From JBBDRW01 sp040905265 (GTDB lineage Bacteria > Bacteroidota > Rhodothermia > Balneolales > Balneolaceae), in assembly GCA_040905265.1 (NCBI GenBank), contig JBBDRW010000056.1:1-47711 (forward strand): a stretch of DNA of 47,711 nt, given 5' to 3'. The notes beneath the pieces were generated by a model, which was not told the DNA's origin, did not search any database, and saw only the letters and a list, made by a program, of their open reading frames with translations. Each line of letters begins with the position of its first letter. Position 1 is the first letter of the stretch. The position numbers were made by a program, and so were the translations under genes. This document shows, in pieces, positions 25,416 through 34,663 of this stretch.

Positions 25416-26615
25416 ATGAAAAACGAAGCCCGATCGGCATTTAAAGATACCCGGACATTTTACCGGGAATATATCTCCGGAATGAACCGGGAGACTCTCG
25501 GGAAAGAGTTCCAGGCGGATTCTGCCAGGCTCAGAGAGCTCTACCGGGAGGCTGTCGGAGAGGAGACGGACGCAGAATCGGCGCGGAGAACCGGTTTACA
25601 GAAGTTTTACCGGTTTTTCCTGACGATGACACGGAGGCTGAATCCAACCCGGCGTCTTGTATTCGGAATCTCCTGTATCAGCTTCATCCTCCACTACCTC
25701 TTCTCACTCCTGGGCCTCTCCGGTTACCTTTTTTACCCGCTTTTTTTACCGATTGCATTCGGCGGGGCTACAGTACTCCTGTTGGTAGAACTTCTCGAAA
25801 AGACGGATGCAATACGTGAGCTCGATCTTGCCAGGGACATCCAGTTGAGCCTGCTCCCCAATATGGAAGTTCGGACAAGAGAGCTCGACATTTATGCGTT
25901 TGCTAATACGGCAAAAGAGGTGGGTGGAGATTATGTTGACATCATGAAAACAGAAAACGGGACATATGTAATCATCGCTGATGTCTCCGGAAAAGGACTC
26001 AGCGCCGCCCTCTATATGGTACGGATTCAGGCACTCGTACACCTGCTTGTCGAAAAAAACGAACCGACTCCAAAAGAGCTCTTCCTTGAACTCAACGATT
26101 ACGTCAAATCAAACAAGCAGGATAAAACCTTCGTAACTGCCTGTGCTGCATTCTTTCCGGAAGGCGAGAATACATTCATGTTTGCACGGGCCGGCCATAA
26201 CACTCCTGTTCTTTACAGCTCCGGCAAAGATGCAACCTACCCCCTGAAACCGGAAGGATTTGCACTCGGCATGACCAGTACCAAATCCCTGAAACATCAG
26301 CTGGAAGAGGTCTCCTATGCATTCAACCCGGGAGACAGTGTTCTCTTCTATACGGATGGCTTGCCAGAAGCCAGAAACGCGTTTGGCGAAGAGTATGGAA
26401 CCGGAAGAATTGAATCCCTTATGTCAATTTATGGTTCCCTGAATGCCAAAACAATCAGCACGAAACTGCACTCCTCCCTGGAAAAATTCATCTCCGGCGA
26501 AAAAACGACAGACGACATCACCTTTGCCGCCGTTCATAAGCTGAAAGAATCCGGCATCAGTACGGATAAAGCTCTTATGCACCACCCGGATCGCAGGGAA
26601 AATTCCGGCGTTTAA
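25416..26615 (+). CDS. Membrane-anchored PP2C-type (SpoIIE/RsbU) protein phosphatase
   Basis: 399 residues. A cytoplasmic N-terminal helix region is followed by two hydrophobic segments (about 82-102 and 104-126) and a short signalling helix with ELDLARDIQLSLLPNM. The SpoIIE-like phosphatase domain follows (about 155-380). Metal-binding aspartates are visible at D172 (EVGGDYVDI), D189 (IIADVSGKG) and in the C-terminal FYTDGLPEA and TTDDITFA. It would dephosphorylate a serine or threonine, classically an anti-sigma-factor antagonist in partner-switching control. No STAS or anti-sigma gene is adjacent. It begins at the ATG at 25416. Confidence 0.88.
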   Translation: MKNEARSAFKDTRTFYREYISGMNRETLGKEFQADSARLRELYREAVGEETDAESARRTGLQKFYRFFLTMTRRLNPTRRLVFGISCISFILHYLFSLLGLSGYLFYPLFLPIAFGGATVLLLVELLEKTDAIRELDLARDIQLSLLPNMEVRTRELDIYAFANTAKEVGGDYVDIMKTENGTYVIIADVSGKGLSAALYMVRIQALVHLLVEKNEPTPKELFLELNDYVKSNKQDKTFVTACAAFFPEGENTFMFARAGHNTPVLYSSGKDATYPLKPEGFALGMTSTKSLKHQLEEVSYAFNPGDSVLFYTDGLPEARNAFGEEYGTGRIESLMSIYGSLNAKTISTKLHSSLEKFISGEKTTDDITFAAVHKLKESGISTDKALMHHPDRRENSGV

Positions 26616-26664
26616 GCTTTCCTGTTTTACTTACGTCGTTTTTCTTTCTATTATTTCCGTCCTG

Positions 26665-26704
26665 AGAGGTTTTGTATCCGCCAATCGGCGAATACAAAAC
26701 CTCT
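26665..26704. repeat. REP-like palindrome 2 (PP2C/protease intergenic)
   Basis: Arms of 18 b with one mismatch (26665-26682 and 26687-26704) around the loop AATC. Left arm: AGAGGTTTTGTATCCGCC. It shares layout and core with the palindrome at 21413. No T-tract follows. Confidence 0.75.
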
Positions 26705-26757
26705 TCAAATTAAAAATACAAACCGAGGCCCGGCTCTCACTACTGCCTGTAATATCC

Positions 26758-29508
26758 ATGCTTATGCCCGTGATCCGTACACATGCAGCCTTCATCCGAA
26801 TCACCGTTCTGGTTTTCGTTACACTGGTTTTGGCTTCAAACGGATTGGCACAGGACAGCCGGCCGAACAGCTATCAGCTCTTTAGCTATCCGGACCCGGA
26901 AGCTGCCATGCAGAAGATGACAGCCACCCGGACGGAGAGGGCACTGATCGAAATAAATCCCCTTCTCTCTGAGGCTGATATTCTTCGGGAGGGTGATCTG
27001 CTTCAGTTCGAAATCAAGGGGGTAAACCGGACGTACCGAATAGAACGTGTCAGCGCCTACTTCGAGAATACACGATCCATCCGCGCCGTGGACAGGGATG
27101 CGCCGCAAGACAACCTGCTGCTGACCCTGGAAGACGGGATCGTGACCGGTATACTTCATGCGGGGGATCACACGGAACTCTACCAGTTCAGGGCAGACCG
27201 GAATGACGGGGCCTATATACTCGAACTACCGGCCTCAACCCTCTCCGACTATGAGTGTTCGGTTGCGCCGGAACTGCACACTACGTCCCGTTTCACACCC
27301 GGCCAGTCTCTTCAGAAATCTGTTAACACACCCGAAAAAGGGCCACACGCCCCCCATATGGAAGTACTCGCCTCTACTCTGGAGGACCGGATCACGATCG
27401 ATATTATGGTTGTCTACACAGAAGCTGCCAAAAACTGGGCGAACTCCCAGGGGGATATGACCATTAACAGCGCAATCGCATTCGCCATGAACCTGGCACA
27501 ATCGATCTTCGACAACAGTGAGACGGAAGTCACCCTGCGGCTTGTTCATACCCATGAGACTGACTATGACGAAACGTCCGGTAATCCCGACATGACCGAC
27601 CACCTCTACCGGTTTACTGCATCCCCGGATTATAATCCATTCGGTTCCGGCTACAACGGATATATGGATGAGGTTCATGCCTTGAGGGTTGAATATGGGG
27701 CCGACCTGATGATCCTTCTGCCGGATGTCCCAGGCCAGGGAGGGGTCGGATTTGTGTTGAATCAGACAGGCGGTTTCTCTCAACTCGCATTTTCCGTCTC
27801 CAATATTCGGGCTGCAGCGATCAGCACCACGGTATTCTCCCACGAGATCGGCCACAACCTGGGCGGCGCTCATGCCAGGGACCAACAGGAGAATCCTGCT
27901 GATGAACTCGGCGGAATTTTCGAGTATTCCACCGGTTACCGGTTTCAATCCGGCAATGAGTCGTTCTCTACCATCATGGCCTATGCGGAAGGCGAATATC
28001 TGCCGATACCACAATTCTCCTCCCCGGATCTGCGCAGGCAGGGAATACAGATAGGTACCTACAGCCGGAATCCCGGCCCATCCGATAATGCAAGGACCTT
28101 CCGGCAGACAAAACGCATCGTCTCCGGCTATTATGATCCGACGGTGGAACCGCCCGAGGCTGTCATCCATGAACCCATGCTGGCCATCAATATGGATCAG
28201 GAGGATCTGGAGCAGATTCCAATTGTTATCAACAACCAGGGTGACTCAGACCTGATCTATGAAATCGACTTCTCCAGTGGCAGCCTGCCGGGTAAGTTTA
28301 AGGCGACAAGTACCGGTTCCGGCGGGTCTGCAGCCAGGGCTTCGGCGCTCTCCATGTCTCCTCTTCCCATTCCACAGAACGAACCTCCTCCTGCATTCTC
28401 AAACGGCATGGCCGAATCAGCCGCTGAGCTCTACAAAACCACATTCAGCGCCGATGAGGGATTCGAGGCAGGAACCTTCTCCGGGTTGAGAGAGTGGCGC
28501 ACCTTCACGACCGACCAGACCTTTCAGATCAGCAGTGACAACCCTGCCACCGGCAGTTCCCACCTTCGAATTACAGATCATCCGGCTGATACTTCAGCGG
28601 TCTACATCCGGAGCCCCTACTTTGGCATCCAGCCTTTTGGCGCCTACGAATTCTCTGCAGACATCTTCATTGCAGGGGATGAACGGTTTGACCTCTATCT
28701 GAGCGACAGCCGGGCGCAGAACGAGTTTGAAGATATGACAGCCGGCGCCATCTTTACGGACGGTATCATGTTCAGCAGAGGGCTGAATGAGAATGGCAAC
28801 CCAGATTTTACAGCACTCACATCTCACACATACCCTTCCGAGCAGTATTTTCAGTTCCGGGTCGTCACAGACCCGACCAGGGAAGAGATCCGATACTATC
28901 TGAATGGCAACCTGCGCTCCACCCGCTCTTACACATCCGGAACCACCTTCGGCTCCTTCCTGATGATCCATGGTAACAGCGGAGAAGGAGGCCGGATTGA
29001 CATCGACAATGTGTCTGTAAAACGTCTTCACTCCCCCTTCACCTGGCTCTCGCCGGAAAAATACGGAGGAGTTGTAGAACCTGGCGAATCAGATCAGCTG
29101 CTACTCGACTTCTTAACTGCCGGGGTGGATAGCGGTACGTATGAAGGTGTGTTGATTATCCGTACCAACGACAGCCAGAACAGCCGGCGTGAAATCCCGA
29201 TCACCCTGACTGTTTCCGGAGAGGTTGCAAGCTCTGAGGAGATTTTTCTTGAACAAAACTACCCGAACCCGTTTTCACCGTCAGAATCCGGGACTACCAT
29301 TGAGTTCTCAATTCCCACGGAGTCCAGGGTCCGGGTTGAACTCTATTCGATATCGGGGCGGCGGGTACGAACCTTGTTTTACGACCAGCTTACTGCCGGA
29401 ACACACCGGATTCCAATTCAGGCCGATGGGTTGGCAAGCGGCGTCTACATCTATCAGGTACAGACCGACAGCCACGCCGAGAGTAAAAAAATGATACTGA
29501 TTAACTGA
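26758..29508 (+). CDS. Secreted reprolysin-type metalloprotease with type IX secretion sorting domain
   Basis: 916 residues. A signal peptide (hydrophobic 11-29, cut near GLAQ-D) is followed by a propeptide-like region (about 32-200). The metallopeptidase domain (about 210-430) has the Zn motif H362-E-I-G-H366-N-L-G-G-A-H372 and the Met-turn TIMAYAEG (M407), placing it with M12B/reprolysin-like metzincins. A jelly-roll or LamG-like domain (about 555-740) and a short Ig-like segment follow. The last ~85 residues begin FLEQNYPNPFSPS and end ASGVYIYQVQ...KMILIN, the type A sorting signal of the type IX secretion system. It is probably an extracellular or surface protease for nutrient capture. 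The T9SS genes themselves are not in the window. Confidence 0.9.
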   Translation: MLMPVIRTHAAFIRITVLVFVTLVLASNGLAQDSRPNSYQLFSYPDPEAAMQKMTATRTERALIEINPLLSEADILREGDLLQFEIKGVNRTYRIERVSAYFENTRSIRAVDRDAPQDNLLLTLEDGIVTGILHAGDHTELYQFRADRNDGAYILELPASTLSDYECSVAPELHTTSRFTPGQSLQKSVNTPEKGPHAPHMEVLASTLEDRITIDIMVVYTEAAKNWANSQGDMTINSAIAFAMNLAQSIFDNSETEVTLRLVHTHETDYDETSGNPDMTDHLYRFTASPDYNPFGSGYNGYMDEVHALRVEYGADLMILLPDVPGQGGVGFVLNQTGGFSQLAFSVSNIRAAAISTTVFSHEIGHNLGGAHARDQQENPADELGGIFEYSTGYRFQSGNESFSTIMAYAEGEYLPIPQFSSPDLRRQGIQIGTYSRNPGPSDNARTFRQTKRIVSGYYDPTVEPPEAVIHEPMLAINMDQEDLEQIPIVINNQGDSDLIYEIDFSSGSLPGKFKATSTGSGGSAARASALSMSPLPIPQNEPPPAFSNGMAESAAELYKTTFSADEGFEAGTFSGLREWRTFTTDQTFQISSDNPATGSSHLRITDHPADTSAVYIRSPYFGIQPFGAYEFSADIFIAGDERFDLYLSDSRAQNEFEDMTAGAIFTDGIMFSRGLNENGNPDFTALTSHTYPSEQYFQFRVVTDPTREEIRYYLNGNLRSTRSYTSGTTFGSFLMIHGNSGEGGRIDIDNVSVKRLHSPFTWLSPEKYGGVVEPGESDQLLLDFLTAGVDSGTYEGVLIIRTNDSQNSRREIPITLTVSGEVASSEEIFLEQNYPNPFSPSESGTTIEFSIPTESRVRVELYSISGRRVRTLFYDQLTAGTHRIPIQADGLASGVYIYQVQTDSHAESKKMILIN

Positions 29509-29512
29509 CGCA

Positions 29513-30397
29513 TCACCGGTGTTTTTCATAGAGCCTGGGAGACAACCTCTTTGTAATCCCGTCCATACGCTCCCCGGAAAGAGACTGTTGCGCTGATTTC
29601 AGAACCTCATCCAGCTGTTTCTCTGTCCGTATTCCTGCCACAGCCGAAGATACGGCATCGTGTGAGCGGACAAACTGTAGTGCAGCCGCAATCGGTTTTC
29701 CTGTCTCCAGTAACTCTTCCTGGAGCCCTTTTACCTCTTCTTCAGAATATCCCAGATACTCTTTCGCCGGCTTGTCTGCCAGCAGCCCCTTCGCCAATGT
29801 CCCTCTGGCCAGCACCCCGACACCAGCCTTCCGGAGAAGCTCCAGACAGCTCTCTTCCGGGCGGCGGTCGAGCAGGCTGTACTGCATCATAACCGTCGCA
29901 ATGGACGAGCGCCGGACATATTCGCGGATCACATTCGGCCGGATGGAAGAGATCCCGTAGTAACGGATTTTTCCCTGCTTCTGCAGGGCTTCAAAGGCCT
30001 CAACCACTTCATCCAGTGGATCATCAATGGTTCCGCCATGCAGTTGCAGCAGATCGATTCTATCTGTTTGTAAGCGTTTCAGGCTCTCTTCTACAGCCGA
30101 TAGGATATACTCCTTTCGCGGAGTCCACTCCCATCCGGTGCCATCCTCCCGCCATCTGTTACCCACTTTGGTCGCAATCACCACCTCCTCCCTCCTGCCG
30201 CGAAGAGCCTTGCCGAGCATCTCTTCATTTCTGCCCTTGTCATAAAGATCTGCTGTATCAAAAAAATTGATCCCCTGGTCAACTGCCCGCTGAATCACTC
30301 TCTCACTATTAAGGCCCTCATCGGGATTCAGAGACATACAACCGAATGAGACGGTACTGATGGTTAAATCGGAATTGCCTACCGTTTTGTACTCCAT
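29513..30397 (-). CDS. Aldo/keto reductase
   Basis: 294 residues from the ATG at 30395-30397 (MEYKTVGNSDLTIS). An ATG five codons earlier is also possible, while the longer frame upstream is not conserved-looking. The catalytic tetrad is visible: D47 and Y52 in FFDTADLYDKG, K77 in IATKVG and H120 in LLQLHGG. NADPH-binding features include the C-terminal SAVAGIRTEKQLDE. It would reduce an aldehyde or ketone; the substrate is unknown. It converges on the protease with a 4-b gap and diverges from the SPOR lipoprotein. Confidence 0.9.
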   Translation of the reverse strand: MEYKTVGNSDLTISTVSFGCMSLNPDEGLNSERVIQRAVDQGINFFDTADLYDKGRNEEMLGKALRGRREEVVIATKVGNRWREDGTGWEWTPRKEYILSAVEESLKRLQTDRIDLLQLHGGTIDDPLDEVVEAFEALQKQGKIRYYGISSIRPNVIREYVRRSSIATVMMQYSLLDRRPEESCLELLRKAGVGVLARGTLAKGLLADKPAKEYLGYSEEEVKGLQEELLETGKPIAAALQFVRSHDAVSSAVAGIRTEKQLDEVLKSAQQSLSGERMDGITKRLSPRLYEKHR

Positions 30398-30651
30398 ATC
30401 AGAAACATTCATTGCGTTCAGGCGTTTACACGATATAGAATCAATCATTCTATCGTATCGTTCAATTATCAGGAGGTTTTGCAGTCGAAAGTGAGACAGT
30501 CCATCAGAAAATGGAATCCAAACCAAATATACAACCGGCTTTCAGAAGCGGGCAAAACCGTTCCAGCAGGAATCAACGGATGACTGTAAATGAAAAACAT
30601 GGTATCTTTGCCAATCCTATGAACGGAATGAATTTTCTACATACCGGATTT

Positions 30652-31227
30652 ATGAGACAACCCTCTCTGTTGATGCTCTTTCTGCTGTTTATCCTCAGTT
30701 CATGTGCTACCTCGGAACCTGCAACCGATCACGATTCAGAGCAGAATGATGAACCGCTCTATGCCATGCCTGAAGGGGGCGGAGAGGACTCTATTAACCT
30801 GGAGAGGCTCAGCGACCAGGAGAGGAGGCTCTATACAACAAGAAGCCGGTTGACAGACCAGTTCGCAGCCTTCACACATGATATGCCTGAGTCATTTTTG
30901 CAGGAGGTTGAGGAGGAGGAGGTTGATATCTTTGCAGGTTACCGGATTCAGCTCCTCTCTACAAGAGACATGGCCATCGCGGACTCAACTCAATCCAATT
31001 TTAACGCATGGGCCGATTCAACCTTTCAGGAATACGCTCCCCACGCATATATCCATTTTCGCCAACCCTATTACCGGGTCCGTGCCGGAGATTTCCACAG
31101 CCAGGAGAGAGCCGTTGAGTTTTCACGAATACTCAAATCAGATTATCCTGACGCCTGGGTCGTCCACGACAGAATCAATCCGGTCCGGGTACCTGCAGAT
31201 ACCGTATCATTCAATGCCCGCCGCTGA
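30652..31227 (+). CDS. SPOR-domain lipoprotein
   Basis: 191 residues from the ATG at 30652, which gives a clean lipoprotein signal (SLLMLFLLFILSSC, lipid-modified Cys 18). In-frame ATGs at 30511, 30619 and 30628 would bury it. An acidic linker leads to a C-terminal SPOR-like domain (about 95-180): GYRIQLLSTRDMAIADSTQ and YYRVRAGDFHSQERAVEFSR. SPOR domains bind denuded peptidoglycan glycan strands at division sites. A role in the envelope or in division is inferred from the domain only. It converges on bioA. Confidence 0.8.
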   Translation: MRQPSLLMLFLLFILSSCATSEPATDHDSEQNDEPLYAMPEGGGEDSINLERLSDQERRLYTTRSRLTDQFAAFTHDMPESFLQEVEEEEVDIFAGYRIQLLSTRDMAIADSTQSNFNAWADSTFQEYAPHAYIHFRQPYYRVRAGDFHSQERAVEFSRILKSDYPDAWVVHDRINPVRVPADTVSFNARR

Positions 31228-31250
31228 TTCCTGTCAGCCACACTCTTTCT

Positions 31251-32534
31251 CTAGAGATTCAACTCCCGAAGCATCCGGGCCATTTTGCGGTAGACAATAG
31301 CCAGCTCCTGCTTCGTAATGCAGTACGGAGGCATCAGATACAGCACATCGCCCAGCGGCCTCAACAGCAGGCCATAGTCGACACACCGCTCCTTGATCAG
31401 TGAACCGACCTTGTTCAGATACCCGCTCTCCTGACTGCTATTGATTGTGCAGGCTGCAATCGTCCCCTTGATCCGCACCTTGTTCACACTATCGAGAGTC
31501 GCAATGGAGAGCATCCCCTCCTCGTGCAGATCCTCCATAGACCGAAAGGACGCTTCATTCGTTTTCATCAACTCAAGGGACGCCAGAGCCGCTGCACAGC
31601 CAATCGGGTTAGCCGTATAACTGTGGCCGTGCCAGAGCGTCTCCATCGGATCATCCGAATAGAACGCCTGGTAGATCTCCTCCCTGCAGGCAGTCACAGC
31701 AAGCGGTAAAAACCCACCGGTGATCCCTTTTGAGAGGCAGATGATATCAGGTTCCACCTGTGCCCGAAGGCTTGCAAACCACTCCCCGGTACGGCCAAAC
31801 CCGGTCATCACTTCATCGAAAATGAGCAGGGTATCGAACTGCCGGTTGACCCAGTGTAGTTTCTGCAGAAACTCTTCCCGGCAGATTCGCATCCCCCCCG
31901 CCCCCTGTACGAGCGGTTCCATTATAATACCGGCATAGAGTTCCGGATGCCGGTCAAGTTTCTGCTCCAGCATCTCGATAATTCGGTCTTCCTTCTCATC
32001 GACAGAGTCATCCCCGATCCAGGTCTCCGGCCAGGGGATATACTCTACTTCAAAGAGAAGATCGCTGTAGACCTGGGTGAATAGTGAGCGGGCGCCGGCA
32101 GACATTGCACCAAAGGTATCCCCATGGTAAGCCCCTTCAAAAGCGATAAACTTTTTCCTCTTCTGCCCCTTGTTCCGCCAGTACTGCCAGGCGATTTTCA
32201 GGGCAACCTCCACAGCTGTCGATCCATTGTCCGTATAGAAAACCCGGCTGATATCGCCCGGAAGCCTCTCGGTGAGCTTTTCGGCAAGCTCCTCTGCCGG
32301 CTGATGGGTAAAGTTTGCAAAAATAACATGTTCCAGCTTCTGCGCCTGCTCATGGATCGCCCGCACAATAGCCGGATGTGCATGTCCGTGCAGGTTCACC
32401 CACCAGCTGGAGATGCAGTCTACAATCTTTCTTCCATCCTCAAGAGTCAGCCAGATACCCTCTCCCCGGTCAACTTTTAACGGTTCAGGAGCATTTTTCA
32501 GTACCGTAAAGGGGTGCCAAATATTAGGGTGCAT
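31251..32534 (-). CDS. bioA: Adenosylmethionine-8-amino-7-oxononanoate aminotransferase
   Basis: 427 residues, a class III PLP aminotransferase. WHPFT (6-10), CISSWWVNLHGHAHP (40-54), LIFDEVMTGFGRTG and the PLP lysine K269 in LSKGITGGFLPL are characteristic of BioA. It converts KAPA to DAPA using SAM as amino donor in biotin synthesis. It is the last gene of the bio block, one base after the bioD stop. No terminator is visible in the 23 b before the convergent SPOR lipoprotein. Confidence 0.96.
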   Translation of the reverse strand: MHPNIWHPFTVLKNAPEPLKVDRGEGIWLTLEDGRKIVDCISSWWVNLHGHAHPAIVRAIHEQAQKLEHVIFANFTHQPAEELAEKLTERLPGDISRVFYTDNGSTAVEVALKIAWQYWRNKGQKRKKFIAFEGAYHGDTFGAMSAGARSLFTQVYSDLLFEVEYIPWPETWIGDDSVDEKEDRIIEMLEQKLDRHPELYAGIIMEPLVQGAGGMRICREEFLQKLHWVNRQFDTLLIFDEVMTGFGRTGEWFASLRAQVEPDIICLSKGITGGFLPLAVTACREEIYQAFYSDDPMETLWHGHSYTANPIGCAAALASLELMKTNEASFRSMEDLHEEGMLSIATLDSVNKVRIKGTIAACTINSSQESGYLNKVGSLIKERCVDYGLLLRPLGDVLYLMPPYCITKQELAIVYRKMARMLRELNL

Positions 32535-32535
32535 G

Positions 32536-33186
32536 TCAGGAAAATATACGTTGAAAGTATTGCTTCAGGCTCGCCGGTGTCAGCTCGGAAAGCGGCTCGA
32601 CTGAATAGAGATGATCGATCTTGCCGAAATGGCGGATCGCATCCTCGTTTGAAGGATTGCGCGGCCCGTTGAGTACCACCCCCAACAACGGGATCTTCAG
32701 ATGCTTCAGATGCTCCAGGCTCAAGAGGGTATGATTGATGGTACCAAGGCCGGAACGGGCTACCAAGAGTACCGGCAAACCGAGATGACGAATCAAATCG
32801 GTGATATACTCTTCTCTGTTCAGGGGTACGGCCAGTCCGCCGGCTCCCTCCACAATCAGATGGTTTTGCGTGTAACCGGGCAGCCGAAACTTCTGAAGCG
32901 ATATCTCAATCCCCTCCCGTTCTGCCGCAGCATGCGGGCTCATGGGTGCCTTCAGCTTGTAAGTTTCCGGGTAAAAATAGCTTGTCGGAAGGCCGGACCA
33001 CTCCTGAACCGACTTCGTATCCGTTGAAGGTTCAACACCTGCCTGAACAGGTTTCCAGTACCCCGCATTCAGCCCTTTGCAGAGAAGTGCGGAGATTACG
33101 GTTTTCCCTACATCGGTATCCGTCCCTGAGACAACAAAGGCGGGGGGGAAAAGCAGTGGTTTTGAATGTTCGTCTGACTGTTTCAT
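32536..33186 (-). CDS. bioD: Dethiobiotin synthetase
   Basis: 216 residues. The P-loop VSGTDTDVGKTVISALL (19-35) and VEGAGGLAVPLN identify BioD, which carboxylates DAPA to dethiobiotin with ATP and CO2. Its ATG overlaps the bioC stop (ATGA) and it is followed directly by bioA. The order bioC-bioD-bioA matches the order of use of BioC and then the late enzymes. Confidence 0.95.
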   Translation of the reverse strand: MKQSDEHSKPLLFPPAFVVSGTDTDVGKTVISALLCKGLNAGYWKPVQAGVEPSTDTKSVQEWSGLPTSYFYPETYKLKAPMSPHAAAEREGIEISLQKFRLPGYTQNHLIVEGAGGLAVPLNREEYITDLIRHLGLPVLLVARSGLGTINHTLLSLEHLKHLKIPLLGVVLNGPRNPSNEDAIRHFGKIDHLYSVEPLSELTPASLKQYFQRIFS

Positions 33187-33983
33187 AGATCCCGTTTAAC
33201 TGCCAGGAATATAAGATGGTAGGTGATGGAGATTTCTGGCCCCGATTTCCGGTCCCAATGAGTGATCAATCGCCAAAACTGAGACGGCGTAAGCTGTTTC
33301 CCGCTTCTGGAGGCGGAAGCTCCGATCCGCTTGAGATGCCGGAAAAATTCAAGCGAACCCTGATACCGGGTGGTATCGCTGTCTTCATAATAATCCACTC
33401 TGGCCGGGCCCATGGAGAGTTTTATCACCAGCTCCTCCGTAACCGGCATCGGGTTTCCCGTCCAGGGAATACCCACCTCCCGGCAGGCGCTTCTCCATTC
33501 TGGAAACGACTCATGGCCGGGAAAAGCCATCAACAACAACCCTCCGGGTTTGAGGGCGTGCAGGTAACGCTCCAGGGTATAGGCTGGTTCGGAGAACCAC
33601 TGGGCAACAAAATTACCAGTAACCAGGGCGTACCGGCCGGCCGGCGGCTCCCACTCTTCCGCATCGAGCACCCGGAATGTGACATTATCTGCTTCCGGCG
33701 ACACAGACGCTTTACAAGCGCGGATCATCTCTGGTGAAAGATCTGTCACATCAAGAGTACGGCCTGGAAACAGTGCAGCCAACTCACGGCTGTAAAATCC
33801 GGTTCCGGCGCCGAGCTCCAGAACCGGGCCCGATGGCAGCGTCAGTTTCCACGGCTCCAGGGAGGCCGCCAAACGCCGGGCTGTACGTCGCTGAACGCCT
33901 GCCTCCCGTTCATAACAGCCCGTTGATGCCGAAAAGTGTTCCCGGACCGCCTCTTTTCCAAAATTCGATTGTGTCTCTGTCAT
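33183..33983 (-). CDS. bioC: Malonyl-ACP O-methyltransferase
   Basis: 266 residues of a class I SAM methyltransferase. VLELGAGTGFYSREL (motif I), DVTDLSPEMI and NFVAQWFSEP, with the BioC-like N-terminus VREHFSASTGCYEREAGVQ. It methylates malonyl-ACP to start pimelate synthesis in disguise as a fatty acid. Both ends overlap neighbours by 4 b (ATGA with bioH upstream and bioD downstream), showing tight translational coupling. Confidence 0.92.
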   Translation of the reverse strand: MTETQSNFGKEAVREHFSASTGCYEREAGVQRRTARRLAASLEPWKLTLPSGPVLELGAGTGFYSRELAALFPGRTLDVTDLSPEMIRACKASVSPEADNVTFRVLDAEEWEPPAGRYALVTGNFVAQWFSEPAYTLERYLHALKPGGLLLMAFPGHESFPEWRSACREVGIPWTGNPMPVTEELVIKLSMGPARVDYYEDSDTTRYQGSLEFFRHLKRIGASASRSGKQLTPSQFWRLITHWDRKSGPEISITYHLIFLAVKRDL

Positions 33984-34663
33984 ATCCCTGTTCCGATTAT
34001 CGGCTTGAGAAAGTTCATACAGACCTCCGAATGGGTAAACGGGAGAGCATGTCCGGCCTGTTTGACTTCATAGTACCGGCTCCGGCCGGCCAACCGCTGA
34101 TAGAGCTCCCGTCCCAGTTCATTGGGCACTACCGCATCCTCTCCGCCGTGAAAGATCGTAAATGCTGGGATGGATCGAAACCTCTCGATGGAGATCCGGT
34201 CATGCTGTATCCGGTTCAGGTCATCCAGCAGCAGATCGTGATCGACCGAAACAGGTGGAGAGAGTGCACGTTCTGACGGATAAAAAAGGGTTTCGTAGAA
34301 CTTGTGGAGTACCTCGTCCGGCTTCTCGATAAATCTCCCCATCATCTGACGTACCACCATCCGTGATCGCTTTTCAGCTTCTGCACCTCCCGGATGGAAA
34401 TGCAGAAAACCGGAGAAAATGATCAGATGATCCGCCGCCTCCAGCAATTCTTCCGGGCACCACAATAGCCCGAACGAGTGTGTCATCAACATTTTTTTAC
34501 GTGTTCCCTTGCCAAACGACCTGCTTGTCGGCTTGCCGAAATACCCACGGTTCAGGCCTGTAAACTGAACCTGTTCCGGCAGTTCCCGGGAGAGCCGGTC
34601 CCAAAAGGAAGGCTGAAGCCCCCAGCCGTGACAGGCGAGAATCTCTATGTCATGTTGAATCAT
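33980..34663 (-). CDS. bioH: BioH-like pimeloyl-ACP methyl ester esterase
   Basis: 227 residues of an alpha/beta-hydrolase. CHGWGLQPSFWDRL (11-24) resembles the BioH oxyanion-hole region. The proposed triad is S63 (THSFGL, a degenerate nucleophile elbow), D176 (GGEDAVVP) and H205 (AGHALPFTH, compare HAPFISH of BioH). Cleaving the methyl ester releases pimeloyl-ACP for BioF. Its place between bioF and bioC supports this role. BioG-type esterases fill the same slot, so bioG is the alternative name. The start is the ATG at 34661-34663, 14 b inside bioF; a TTG just before it is less likely. Confidence 0.8.
   Translation of the reverse strand: MIQHDIEILACHGWGLQPSFWDRLSRELPEQVQFTGLNRGYFGKPTSRSFGKGTRKKMLMTHSFGLLWCPEELLEAADHLIIFSGFLHFHPGGAEAEKRSRMVVRQMMGRFIEKPDEVLHKFYETLFYPSERALSPPVSVDHDLLLDDLNRIQHDRISIERFRSIPAFTIFHGGEDAVVPNELGRELYQRLAGRSRYYEVKQAGHALPFTHSEVCMNFLKPIIGTGI

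Noticed and set aside
21413..26704. The two long palindromes as ordinary rho-independent terminators
   Set aside because: Neither is followed by a T-tract on either strand, and the two share sequence as well as structure, which terminators need not do.
3843..26704. CRISPR array built on the GGAGGCTTTG repeats
   Set aside because: Copies are kilobases apart, in different orientations, with no regular spacers and no cas genes.
27235..28170. 311-codon minus-strand open frame inside the metalloprotease
   Set aside because: Antisense to the catalytic domain, with Cys-rich noise and no domain pattern.
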